Of a DNA stretch of 64,000 nt, positions 26,943 through 34,151 are shown one piece after another. This DNA is from Nisaea acidiphila (lineage in GTDB: Bacteria > Pseudomonadota > Alphaproteobacteria > Thalassobaculales > Thalassobaculaceae): assembly GCF_024662015.1 (NCBI RefSeq), contig NZ_CP102480.1, forward strand, positions 4,148,501 through 4,212,500. Reading direction: 5' to 3'. Each line of letters starts with the position of its first letter. Within the stretch, counting starts at the first letter, position 1. The position numbers were made by a program, and so were the translations under genes. Below the pieces are notes generated by a model. It ran no database searches. It was given only the letters and a program-made list of their open reading frames with translations, and had not been told where the DNA came from.

Positions 26943-27167
26943 ATGGCTTCCATTTTCCTCGGAAAAGCCTGGCACTGGCTGCTTTTCGTCGTGGTTGCGG
27001 CGGTGTTCTGGGCCACCGGCATCTATCACCTGCATGTCAGCGCCTTCAATATCTTCATCGCGATCACCGGAGGGCTCTCGCTGCTGCTGGTCTTTGCCGT
27101 GCTCCTCGACTACCGTCCGGGCGACCATGTCACCCGGGAGCCGCTGCCGGATCCGGATGACGACTGA
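26943..27167 (+). CDS. Small membrane protein of the TRAP operon, 74 aa
   Basis: The ATG at 26943 is preceded by AGGAGGAAACGAG, the strongest ribosome site in this region, and lies 11 bases after the permease stop. The protein has two hydrophobic helices (about 8-28 and 34-56) joined by a short loop 'YHLHVSAFN', and a polar acidic tail ending in 'PLPDPDDD'. No family was recognised. Its position and translation signal suggest a real subunit or accessory protein of the TAXI-TRAP system. A terminator follows. Confidence 0.75.
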   Translation: MASIFLGKAWHWLLFVVVAAVFWATGIYHLHVSAFNIFIAITGGLSLLLVFAVLLDYRPGDHVTREPLPDPDDD

Positions 27168-27192
27168 CAGAACTGGCGTATGCCGCATTTAC

Positions 27193-27216
27193 GGGCCGCG
27201 CCTTGCGCGGCCCTTT
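27193..27216 (+). terminator. Terminator of the TAXI-TRAP operon
   Basis: GGGCCGCGC (27193-27201), CTT loop, GCGCGGCCC (27205-27213), then TTT. A perfect 9-bp GC stem sits 25 bases after the small protein's stop and 20 before the next start. Confidence 0.75.
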
Positions 27217-27233
27217 GCGTATTCGAGGATGGA

Positions 27234-27686
27234 ATGACCGAGACAGCGACTTTCGACGAGCGGGATGCCGCCAGCTACCACTATTGGATCGAGGAGAATA
27301 TCCGCTTCGCCGATCTCGATCCCGTCGGCCACGTGAACAACAACGCGATCGGCGTCTACCTCGAGACTGCGCGGGTGACGCTTTTTGCCGATGCTGCGGG
27401 CGAGATGTATGGCGGCGAGCACAGGGGGCATACCTGGGTCGTGGCCCGCATGGAGGTCGATTACCTGAAGGAAATGCACTTTCCCGGAAAGGTCCGGGTC
27501 GGCACGCGGATCGAGAAGCTCGGCAACAGCTCCATCGTCATGCGGCAGGCGATCTTCAACGGTGAGACCCTGACCGGTCTCGCGCGCGTCGTCGGCGTCT
27601 GTTTCAACATGAGCGAGCGAGGCTCGATGCCGATCCCGGCACCGGTCAGGGACGGTCTGGTCCGGCTGGCGGGACCGGTCGGCTAG
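27234..27686 (+). CDS. Hotdog-fold acyl-CoA thioesterase (4-hydroxybenzoyl-CoA/YbgC type)
   Basis: From ATG 27234 the protein is 150 residues. 'RFADLDPVGHVNNNAIGVYLETAR' contains the Asp and HVNN features of the hotdog thioesterase active site in the 4HBT/FadM subgroup. It would hydrolyse an acyl-CoA to free acid and CoA. The longer reading frame from 27180 runs through the terminator and is rejected. The context (next to 2-hydroxyacid dehydrogenase) does not reveal the acyl group. Confidence 0.88.
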   Translation: MTETATFDERDAASYHYWIEENIRFADLDPVGHVNNNAIGVYLETARVTLFADAAGEMYGGEHRGHTWVVARMEVDYLKEMHFPGKVRVGTRIEKLGNSSIVMRQAIFNGETLTGLARVVGVCFNMSERGSMPIPAPVRDGLVRLAGPVG

Positions 27687-27711
27687 CGTGCCTCCGGACC
27701 CGCGCGGGAGC

Positions 27712-28656
27712 TCAGTTCACCGGGGTGATTAGCGGCTCGCCTGCGAAGTAGGCCTTGATGTTGTCGTAGACCAGCATGCCCATTGCCATCCGCGTGTCGT
27801 GGCTGGCGCTGGCGATATGCGGGGTCAGCACGACATTCTCGGTCATCGTGAACAGCACTTCCGGCACGTTCGGTTCGTCCGGATAGACGTCCAGGGCCGC
27901 AGCGCCGAGGCGTTTGTCCTTCAGGCAGGCGATCAGGGCGTCCATATCGACCACGGAACCCCGCGCCACATTCACCAGAAGTCCATCCGGACCGAGCGCT
28001 TCCAGCACCACCTCGTTCACGAGATTGTTCGTGGCCGCCCCGCCTGGCGTGATGACGACCAAGATCTCGACGTCCCGGGCCATTTCGACCAGGTCCGGGT
28101 AGTAGCGGTACGGCACGTCCGGTTTCATGGAGCGGTTGTGGTAGGAGATCTCCATCTTGAATCCGGCGCAGCGCGCGGCGATTTCCTCACCGATGCGGCC
28201 GAGCCCGACGATCCCGACCTTGGAATGGTGCACCTTGTTGACGAAGGGATAGAGCTTCTTCACGGGCCACTGGCCGGCGCGCACGAAACGGTCAGCATCG
28301 ACGATATGGCGGCGCGCGGAAATGAGCAGGCCGAGCGCGAGATCGGCGACGCAATCGTTCAGCACGTCCGGCGTGTTGGTGACCTTCACGCCGCGCCGGT
28401 TCGCGTCCTCGATGTCGATGGCATCGTAGCCGACGCCGAAATTGGCGATCAGCTTGGCGTTCGGCACCCTGTCCAGGAGAGGCGGGTCGGCCTTCATGAA
28501 AGTGGCGAAAGCGACGCATTTCTCGCCCACCTCGGCGAGCATCTTTTCGGGATCCGGCGCCTTGTAGAGGTGATGTGTTGTGGCGATCTCGTCCAGCCGG
28601 TCCATGGCGGGCTTGTAGTAGGGGGCGGGGATCAGGACATGGGGTTTCTCGGCCAC
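27712..28656 (-). CDS. D-2-hydroxyacid dehydrogenase (glyoxylate/hydroxypyruvate reductase type)
   Basis: 314 residues from a GTG start with GAGAGGAGCGAGCCC upstream. The NAD(P)-binding GLGRIG lies at 151-156, followed by 'ISYHNRSMKP', in which Asn-Arg in place of Asp suggests NADPH. The catalytic triad is Arg232 (ARGSVVD), Glu261 and His280 (LTPHIAS). It reduces glyoxylate, hydroxypyruvate or another 2-oxoacid. With the glyoxylate aminotransferase at 20.9 kb it hints at C2/C3 acid metabolism, though the genes are not linked in an operon. Confidence 0.92.
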   Translation of the reverse strand: MAEKPHVLIPAPYYKPAMDRLDEIATTHHLYKAPDPEKMLAEVGEKCVAFATFMKADPPLLDRVPNAKLIANFGVGYDAIDIEDANRRGVKVTNTPDVLNDCVADLALGLLISARRHIVDADRFVRAGQWPVKKLYPFVNKVHHSKVGIVGLGRIGEEIAARCAGFKMEISYHNRSMKPDVPYRYYPDLVEMARDVEILVVITPGGAATNNLVNEVVLEALGPDGLLVNVARGSVVDMDALIACLKDKRLGAAALDVYPDEPNVPEVLFTMTENVVLTPHIASASHDTRMAMGMLVYDNIKAYFAGEPLITPVN

Positions 28657-28694
28657 GGGCTCGCTCCTCTCGATCTTTTATGGTTCCCGGATGC

Positions 28695-29249
28695 TCAGAA
28701 CGAGGAGCCCGGTTCTTTCAGGAAGGCCAGCTCCTCGTCGGTGCTTTGCCGGCCAAGTGCTTCGTTCCGGTGCGGAAAGCGTCCGAAACGCTGGATAATA
28801 TCGCGGTGGCGGATCGCGTAATCTGTCTTCTCCGCGTCACCCAATGCCTCGAACAGCGCAACGCAACGGCTCTGATCGGCGAGATCCTCGCTGTGTTCGA
28901 GCGGCAGGTAGAGGAAGGTTTTCCGCCGGGAGTCGAGTGCCGCGTCAAACCCGGCCTCGAGCGCGCGCTTGCATGCCGTGCGTGCCTTCCCGTCGGCGGC
29001 GAAAGCCTTGCCCGAACCCCGGAAGATGTTCCGGGTGAACTGGTCGAGCAGCAGCAGATAGGCGAGGGTGCCGTCGGCGCTTTCGCACCAGTGGTCCAGT
29101 TCCCCCGCCATCGCGGCGTCTACCTGTGCGCCGAAGCGCTCCCGGATCGCGGCATCGAAATCGGAGTCCTTGCCGAACCATTGTTTTTCCGAGCATTCCT
29201 CGAACCAGAAAGACAATATCCGCTCGATGTCCTGCATCTGACGACCCAT
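28695..29249 (-). CDS. DUF924 family protein
   Basis: 184 residues (an internal ATG at 29237 is also possible). The conserved blocks are 'FWFEECSEKQWFGKDSDFD', 'LLLDQFTRNIFRGSGKAFA', 'YLPLEHSED' and the terminal 'FGRFPHRNEALGR', all typical of DUF924 (YmdB-unrelated, TPR-like helical fold). Function is unknown in the family. It overlaps no neighbour and ends 38 bases before the hydroxyacid dehydrogenase start. Confidence 0.88.
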   Translation of the reverse strand: MGRQMQDIERILSFWFEECSEKQWFGKDSDFDAAIRERFGAQVDAAMAGELDHWCESADGTLAYLLLLDQFTRNIFRGSGKAFAADGKARTACKRALEAGFDAALDSRRKTFLYLPLEHSEDLADQSRCVALFEALGDAEKTDYAIRHRDIIQRFGRFPHRNEALGRQSTDEELAFLKEPGSSF

Positions 29250-29345
29250 GTTCCAATTTGCGCGCTCGAACGATATACCTCCATCGCAGGTGCCGTAAAC
29301 GCGGGTGGCCCGTCGGCCATTCCGGCATGCGGAAGAGGAGACAAG

Positions 29346-29963
29346 ATGTTCCGGTCCCTGAAGCGGATGATTGCCCTGTCGGCCCTGATGCTGTCGGTCG
29401 CGGCCTGCGGAACATCGGTGACCCAGGCGCCGACCGGCGTCTCCGGACAGTCCAAGGCGCGTGTGCTGGCCTTTGCCGGAAAGCAGGGACCCATCCTGTT
29501 GCAGGTTTCCGGGGAGCCGTTCCGCGAAGGCAAGGCAGAGACCGCCGCCCTGTCGGCCCGAATTCTCTCTCCCTTGTATCCGGAAGTGCCGCAGGGATTC
29601 ACCGTCAATCCGCAGCAGGCAGGGGCGCCGCAGTTCCGTTTCCGCCTGGCCTTCGATCCGATCGCCTCGACCAGCCCGGGCCGCGTCTGTTCGGCGGGAA
29701 CTTCCAACCCGCTGAGTTATGACAGGCGGCCGTCACGTCAGGCGCTATTCATGGTGTTCTGCCGCGCAGACGTGCCGATCGCGGCAGTGAAGGCGCTCTC
29801 GGACCGGATGAACACGCTGCAGGATCCGAAGTTCCGCGACCTCCTGATGCAGAGCGCGCGGCAGATGTTCGCGGCCGATCCGAACGATACCGGAAGTCTC
29901 GGCATTCTTGAATTCGACCCGAAGCCACGGATCAAGCTGAACCCGTTGGAAGGGATCTTCTAA
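29346..29963 (+). CDS. Lipoprotein of unrecognised family, paralogue 1 of 3
   Basis: The ATG at 29346 follows AAGAGGAGACAAG. 205 residues with a lipoprotein signal: basic N-terminus, hydrophobic core and SVAAC with Cys21. The mature part aligns with the next two genes: 'KARVLAFAGKQGPILLQVSG', 'FRFRLAFDP', then a VCSAG cysteine and a second cysteine in VFC 23 residues later. The pair would form a disulfide in the periplasm. No known family was recognised. It is predicted outer-membrane or inner-membrane lipid-anchored; the function is unknown. Confidence 0.75.
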   Translation: MFRSLKRMIALSALMLSVAACGTSVTQAPTGVSGQSKARVLAFAGKQGPILLQVSGEPFREGKAETAALSARILSPLYPEVPQGFTVNPQQAGAPQFRFRLAFDPIASTSPGRVCSAGTSNPLSYDRRPSRQALFMVFCRADVPIAAVKALSDRMNTLQDPKFRDLLMQSARQMFAADPNDTGSLGILEFDPKPRIKLNPLEGIF

Positions 29964-30101
29964 GGCCTTCCGTAAAAGGCCCCGCCAATCACGCTATGCG
30001 CGATGTGGTGTCTGCCACTTTGCCGCAATTGATGCATCCTGCGTGCGTTCCCATATCTTGCGGACAAGCGGCCGATGCCGCGTCGCAACGGGAGAGATTC
30101 G

Positions 30102-30686
30102 GTGCGCAAGAACATGAAAATCGGGGCTTTTGCCTTCGGAACCCTGGTATCGGCAGGTTTGCTTTCCGGCTGCGTCATCACCCAGCCTGGGTTCTCCCAG
30201 CTCGACAATGAGGGCAAGCGCGAGCATCTGGGCTACGCGGCCGCCGAGACGCCGGTCTATCTGAAGACCGCAAACTGGTCGTTCGCCGAAGGTGAGGCGG
30301 CTGCTTCCGAGGCGGCGGCGCGCTACGCGTCAGGCTCGATCTTCGGATCGACCGCGGAATTTACCTCCGATCCTGCGAAGGCGAAGCGGCCGAACTATTA
30401 TGTTGTGCTCGCAATAAACCTTCCGCGGTCGTCGTTGACGACCATCCTCTGCAGCGATGGTCCCGTGCCGACCGATGCGGATGCTCAGGCGAACAATCTT
30501 CGGATCACCGCGGCGTTCTGTTCCGGCGGACAGACCCTCAGCTCTTCGACCGCCAGCGGTCCGGCGCCGGCAGGCGTCGGCGACGAGGCGTTCCGCAAGC
30601 TTGTCCGCGGCGCAATGCAGGAGTTGTTCCCCATAGAAAAGGAACGCGACAGCGACCGGACCCGCGGGATCATCATCTCAGGCTGA
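30102..30686 (+). CDS. Lipoprotein of unrecognised family, paralogue 2 of 3
   Basis: The GTG at 30102 is chosen for the GGGAGAGATTCG site; ATG 30114 is an alternative. 194 residues with lipobox LLSGC (Cys24). The mature N-terminus 'KREHLGYAAAETPVYLKT' closely matches 'KREMLQYAASRGPVYLEM' of the next gene. 'YYVVLAINL' is followed by LCSDG and AFCSGG with 22 residues between the cysteines. Same fold as its neighbours, therefore a tandem duplication. Function unknown. Confidence 0.75.
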   Translation: MRKNMKIGAFAFGTLVSAGLLSGCVITQPGFSQLDNEGKREHLGYAAAETPVYLKTANWSFAEGEAAASEAAARYASGSIFGSTAEFTSDPAKAKRPNYYVVLAINLPRSSLTTILCSDGPVPTDADAQANNLRITAAFCSGGQTLSSSTASGPAPAGVGDEAFRKLVRGAMQELFPIEKERDSDRTRGIIISG

Positions 30687-30762
30687 GCGGGCACGCTTGA
30701 TCTTGCCCGCTGAGGGCCAATCTCTATTTTGTTGGTTAACAGCTTCCTGCGGAGGCGTTGCG

Positions 30763-31326
30763 ATGAAATCTGCCTTGAGTGGACTTCCGGCGGCAGGCGC
30801 CCGAATCGGTACCTGCGCCGCGATCATGCTGTCCCTTGCCGCCTGTGTGACCGTCATTCGCGGTGACGGAAACACCGAGGGTTCCGCCAAGCGGGAGATG
30901 CTGCAATACGCGGCGAGTCGCGGGCCGGTCTATCTGGAGATGAAGGGCGATACTCCGGAGCTTCCCGAGGTTCATCGGCGCATGGCGGCGGCTGCGAGCG
31001 GCGCCCTACAGGATATGGATCTGGTCTTTACGGCGGACCGCGGGCAAGCCGGAATACCTGACTATCGCTTCGTGCTGGCCTTCAATCCGGCTGCCCGCGT
31101 AACGGAGCGGGACCTGTGCGAGGGCGGACCCGCCTGGGTCCGGCGCAGCGAAGGAGAGACCCGGCTGATCACCAGTTTCTGCGCGGGTGAAAGCCTGATC
31201 GCGAGTTCCATTACGACCGCGCCGCAGGTGAGCGGTCCGGACGATCCGGTGCTGGGTGAGATGATCCGCGCCGGGGTTGCGGAAACCATCCGGGGACGCG
31301 CCACGCTGGGCGGTCCGCGGCCCTAG
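30763..31326 (+). CDS. Lipoprotein of unrecognised family, paralogue 3 of 3
   Basis: ATG 30763 follows GGAGGCGTTGCG; 187 residues with a lipoprotein signal ending SLAAC (Cys28). It has the family pattern: KREMLQYAAS, GPVYLEMKG, YRFVLAFNP, LCEGG and SFCAGE with 20 residues between the cysteines. Its TAG overlaps the TAG of the convergent small gene in a shared CTAG. The three genes are separated by 76-138 bases, so each may have its own translation signals within one transcript. Confidence 0.75.
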   Translation: MKSALSGLPAAGARIGTCAAIMLSLAACVTVIRGDGNTEGSAKREMLQYAASRGPVYLEMKGDTPELPEVHRRMAAAASGALQDMDLVFTADRGQAGIPDYRFVLAFNPAARVTERDLCEGGPAWVRRSEGETRLITSFCAGESLIASSITTAPQVSGPDDPVLGEMIRAGVAETIRGRATLGGPRP

Positions 31327-31580
31327 TCGCCGCTGTTCAGAACGTCGTCCAGCCAGGCAATGTTGCGCTTTGCGGCGTCGAGCATTTCCTCACGGCCGGT
31401 GAAGGAGATCCCGCCCGTGCCGCCGACCGCATACCAGCCGCGACTGTCGTCCGGGTCGCGGCGGTATTCCTCGAAGCCGAACGAGCCGTCGGCATGTTGC
31501 AGCAGGTCGACGCAGCGCCGCCCGTCCGGCGTCTCATGCGAAACAAAGACGAGGGGCTTATCGCCCGTGCCTCGAGGCAT
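31323..31580 (-). CDS. Hypothetical small protein, 85 aa
   Basis: A short soluble protein with 'FVSHETPDGRRCVDLLQHADGSFGFEEYRRD', 'GWYAVGG' and 'EEMLDAAKRNIAWL'. It looks like a real domain: a beta-rich start and a helical end. No family was recognised with certainty. It starts 18 bases after the acyl-CoA dehydrogenase stop (31598) on the same strand and may be co-transcribed with it. Its stop overlaps that of the convergent lipoprotein gene. Confidence 0.65.
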   Translation of the reverse strand: MPRGTGDKPLVFVSHETPDGRRCVDLLQHADGSFGFEEYRRDPDDSRGWYAVGGTGGISFTGREEMLDAAKRNIAWLDDVLNSGD

Positions 31581-31597
31581 GGCGGTAACCTGTCCGC

Positions 31598-33388
31598 TCA
31601 GAACCGGTCGAGCGCCATTGCCATCACCGCATCGCCGGCTTCCGTCATCTGCGTGACGAGGGACGGTGCCTGGCTCAGGTGATAGTCGGCGAAGAAACGC
31701 GCGGTGGTCAGCTTGGCGTCGAGGAAACCCGCATCGCCGTTCGCGTTCGGCTTCTGCGCTGCCCCGGCAGCGACGCCGCGGGCGAGCAGCCAGCCGGCGC
31801 AGAGCAGCCCCATCAGGTTCTGGAACGGCACGCCGGCGGAGGCCGCGGTGGCGGCGTCCTTCGGGAAGGTCGCGACCAGCCAGGAAACCCCGTCCTCGGC
31901 GGCGGCCAGGGCCGAATCAAGATGTTTCACCAGCGCCCGGGCGGCGAGTTCGTCGCTGTCGCGCAGCGGCTCGAGGTCGGCGCGGATGTCGGCGAAGAGT
32001 TCACGTGCCGCCTCGCCGCCGTCGCGGGCGACCTTGCGGCCGATCAGGTCCATCGCCTGCACGCCGTTGGTGCCCTCGTAGATCGTGGTGATCCTTGCGT
32101 CGCGGTAATGCTGGGCGGCGCCGGTCTCCTCGATAAAGCCCATCCCGCCATGCACCTGGATATTGCAGGAGGTGACGGCGAGCGCGGTGTCGGTACACCA
32201 GGATTTCACCACCGGGATGAGCAGGTCGACGCGGCGTTGCGCCTTGGCGGCGGCGTCCGGATCGCTTTCCCTGTTCGCCCGGTCGATCTCGGCGGCGGTG
32301 TAATAGCAGAGTGCCCGCATGCCCTCGACCTGGCTCTTCATGCCGAGCAGCATGCGACGGACGTCCGGGTGATGGATGATCGGCACCGGCCCGTCGGCGC
32401 CCTGCACCGGCCGGCTCTGAACCCGCTCGCGGGCGAAGGCGGCGGCCTGCTGGTAGGCCCGGTCGGCGATCGCGAGGCCCTGCAGGCCGACGCCGAGGCG
32501 GGCGTTGTTCATCATCACGAACATATATTCGATGCCGCGGTTTTCCTCGCCGACGAGATAGGCGACCGCGCCCTCGTTGTCGCCGTAGGACATGACGCAG
32601 GTCGGCGAGGCGTGGATGCCGAGCTTGTGCTCGAGCGAGACCGGGCGGACGTCGTTGCGCGCGCCGAGCGAGCCGTCGTCGTTGACGAGATATTTCGGCA
32701 CGATGAAGAGCGACAGCCCTTTGCTGCCCGGCGGTCCGTCGGGTGAGCGGGCGAGCACCATGTGCACGATATTCTCGGTCATATCGTGGTCGCCCCAGGT
32801 GATGAAGATCTTCTGGCCCTTCAGCCGGTAATGATCCCCGTGCCGCTCCGAGCGTGTGCGGATTGCGCCGAGATCGGTGCCCGACTGGGGCTCGGTCAGG
32901 TTCATCGTCCCGGTCCATTCGCCGGAGACCAGCTTGGGCAGGTATTTCGCCTTCTGCTCCTCGCTCGCATGCTTGCTCAGAGCCTCGATGCCGGCTTGCG
33001 TCAGCAGCGGGCAGAGCGCAAAGGCGAGGTTTGAGGCGTTCCACATCTCCCAGACCGCCGTGGTCAGCGTCATCGGCAGGTTCTGGCCGCCCAGCTCCTC
33101 CTCGAACGGCATCGCGTTCCAGCCGCCTTGCCAGAACTGCCCGTAAGCCTCCGAATAGCCGGGCGCCGGGCGCACCACGCCATTCTCCAGTTTCGCCTGC
33201 TCCCTGTCGCCGACCGGGTTCAGCGGCGCCAGCACGTCGCGGGCGAGCTTGCCGGCCTCTTCCAGCACATGCTCCATGATCTCGTCGTCGGAGCCGCTGA
33301 AGCCGGGCAGGGCCGCGATCCTGTCGAAGCCGACAATGTCGCGCAGCGCGAAACGCATATCCTCGAGGGGGGCGGAATAAACGGTCAT
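31598..33388 (-). CDS. Acyl-CoA dehydrogenase, long form with C-terminal extension (DmdC-like)
   Basis: From ATG 33388 (GAGAGGAAACCG upstream) it is 596 residues. 'YSAPLEDMRFALRD' at the start, 'MNLTEPQSGTDLGAIRTRSER' (FAD/substrate loop), 'QVHGGMGFIEETGAAQHYRDARITTIYEGTNGVQAMDLIGRK' (catalytic Glu of the EGTNGVQ type) and an extra 120-residue C-terminal domain fit the DmdC/AidB-like long ACAD group. It introduces a 2,3-double bond into an acyl-CoA using FAD and ETF. DmdC members act on 3-methylmercaptopropionyl-CoA, but many relatives do not, so the substrate is open. Confidence 0.9.
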   Translation of the reverse strand: MTVYSAPLEDMRFALRDIVGFDRIAALPGFSGSDDEIMEHVLEEAGKLARDVLAPLNPVGDREQAKLENGVVRPAPGYSEAYGQFWQGGWNAMPFEEELGGQNLPMTLTTAVWEMWNASNLAFALCPLLTQAGIEALSKHASEEQKAKYLPKLVSGEWTGTMNLTEPQSGTDLGAIRTRSERHGDHYRLKGQKIFITWGDHDMTENIVHMVLARSPDGPPGSKGLSLFIVPKYLVNDDGSLGARNDVRPVSLEHKLGIHASPTCVMSYGDNEGAVAYLVGEENRGIEYMFVMMNNARLGVGLQGLAIADRAYQQAAAFARERVQSRPVQGADGPVPIIHHPDVRRMLLGMKSQVEGMRALCYYTAAEIDRANRESDPDAAAKAQRRVDLLIPVVKSWCTDTALAVTSCNIQVHGGMGFIEETGAAQHYRDARITTIYEGTNGVQAMDLIGRKVARDGGEAARELFADIRADLEPLRDSDELAARALVKHLDSALAAAEDGVSWLVATFPKDAATAASAGVPFQNLMGLLCAGWLLARGVAAGAAQKPNANGDAGFLDAKLTTARFFADYHLSQAPSLVTQMTEAGDAVMAMALDRF

Positions 33389-33560
33389 CGGTTTCCTCTC
33401 GGCTGGCCGTCCGGGTTTCATTTTTCGGACAGCTTAGTTATCCGCCGCAGTCTAGTCGGAGACGCGCGCGTTGCAATTCAAATAGAGGGTTTCTGGCGGG
33501 GGAAAAGCGGAAGGCCGGCCCGGCCCTTTGGGAGGACCGGGCGGAGTCCGGAAACGGCGC

Positions 33561-34049
33561 TCACGCGCCGATCTTGATCTTGCGTTCCTGGTGCTTGCCG
33601 TCCTTGCTCTTCGGCATGGTGACGGTCAGGACACCTTTCTCGAAGGCGGCCTTGATCTTCGCCTCGTCGACATTGTCCGGCAGGCGGAAGGAGCGGTGGA
33701 AGGAGCCGTAGCGCCGTTCCGTCAGGTGATAATTCTCCTTCTCGTCTTTCTTCTCTTCCGTTTTCTCGCCCTTGATGGTGATCGACCCGTTGCTGATGGA
33801 CAGGTCTACATCCTCTTCGCCCATGCCGGGGAGTTCGGTCGTGAGCGTGTATTCCGTCTCGCCTTCCTTCAGGTCGGCGCTCGGCATCACCAGGCCGTTG
33901 CCGGCGCCCGTGAACGGCAGCGGCATCGAGAAGGCGGGGTTCTGCAGGAAATTATGGAACATGCGGTCCATCTCCGCCCGGAAGGCGGTGAAGGGATCGG
34001 CATAGGTCCGGGCGGGTTCGGTGGTCTTTTTCTCAGCGACGTTGCTCAT
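33561..34049 (-). CDS. Hsp20/alpha-crystallin small heat-shock protein
   Basis: 162 residues: a variable N-terminal arm with 'DPFTAFRAEMDRMFHNF', an alpha-crystallin domain at about 52-150 ('ELPGMGEEDVDLSISNGSITIKGEK'), and the conserved end 'AAFEKGVLTVTMPKS' before an IKI C-terminal tail. It is an ATP-independent holdase forming large oligomers. The gene is preceded by an FNR/FixK-like box at class II spacing (34122-34135), suggesting low-oxygen control in addition to or instead of heat control. Confidence 0.93.
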   Translation of the reverse strand: MSNVAEKKTTEPARTYADPFTAFRAEMDRMFHNFLQNPAFSMPLPFTGAGNGLVMPSADLKEGETEYTLTTELPGMGEEDVDLSISNGSITIKGEKTEEKKDEKENYHLTERRYGSFHRSFRLPDNVDEAKIKAAFEKGVLTVTMPKSKDGKHQERKIKIGA

Positions 34050-34093
34050 CTGCTTCCTCCATCGAGCACGGTGTCAGAACACACTGCGCGCTG

Positions 34094-34135
34094 AATGTAG
34101 GCAGTCACCGCAAGATATGCATTGAGCTGGGTCAA
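34094..34135 (-). promoter_or_regulatory. FNR/FixK-type box plus -10 element upstream of hsp20
   Basis: On the minus strand TTGACCCAGCTCAA (34135-34122) is a TTGA-N6-TCAA dyad of the CRP/FNR family. TACATT lies at 34099-34094. If that hexamer is positions -12 to -7, the start is base 34087 and the dyad centre (34128.5) is at -41.5, exactly the class II activator position. The ATG follows about 38 bases downstream with GGAGGAAGC. Confidence 0.65.
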
Positions 34136-34151
34136 GAAGTCGCGGCGAGGG

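Noticed and set aside
28575-29345. Long upstream extension of the first lipoprotein frame
   Set aside because: It overlaps the DUF924 gene on the other strand; the signal peptide and ribosome site are at 29346.
34050-34150. Sigma-32 type heat-shock promoter for hsp20
   Set aside because: A CTTGAC match exists, but no -10 of the sigma-32 type lies at the right distance, whereas the same bases form an FNR-like dyad at correct class II spacing.
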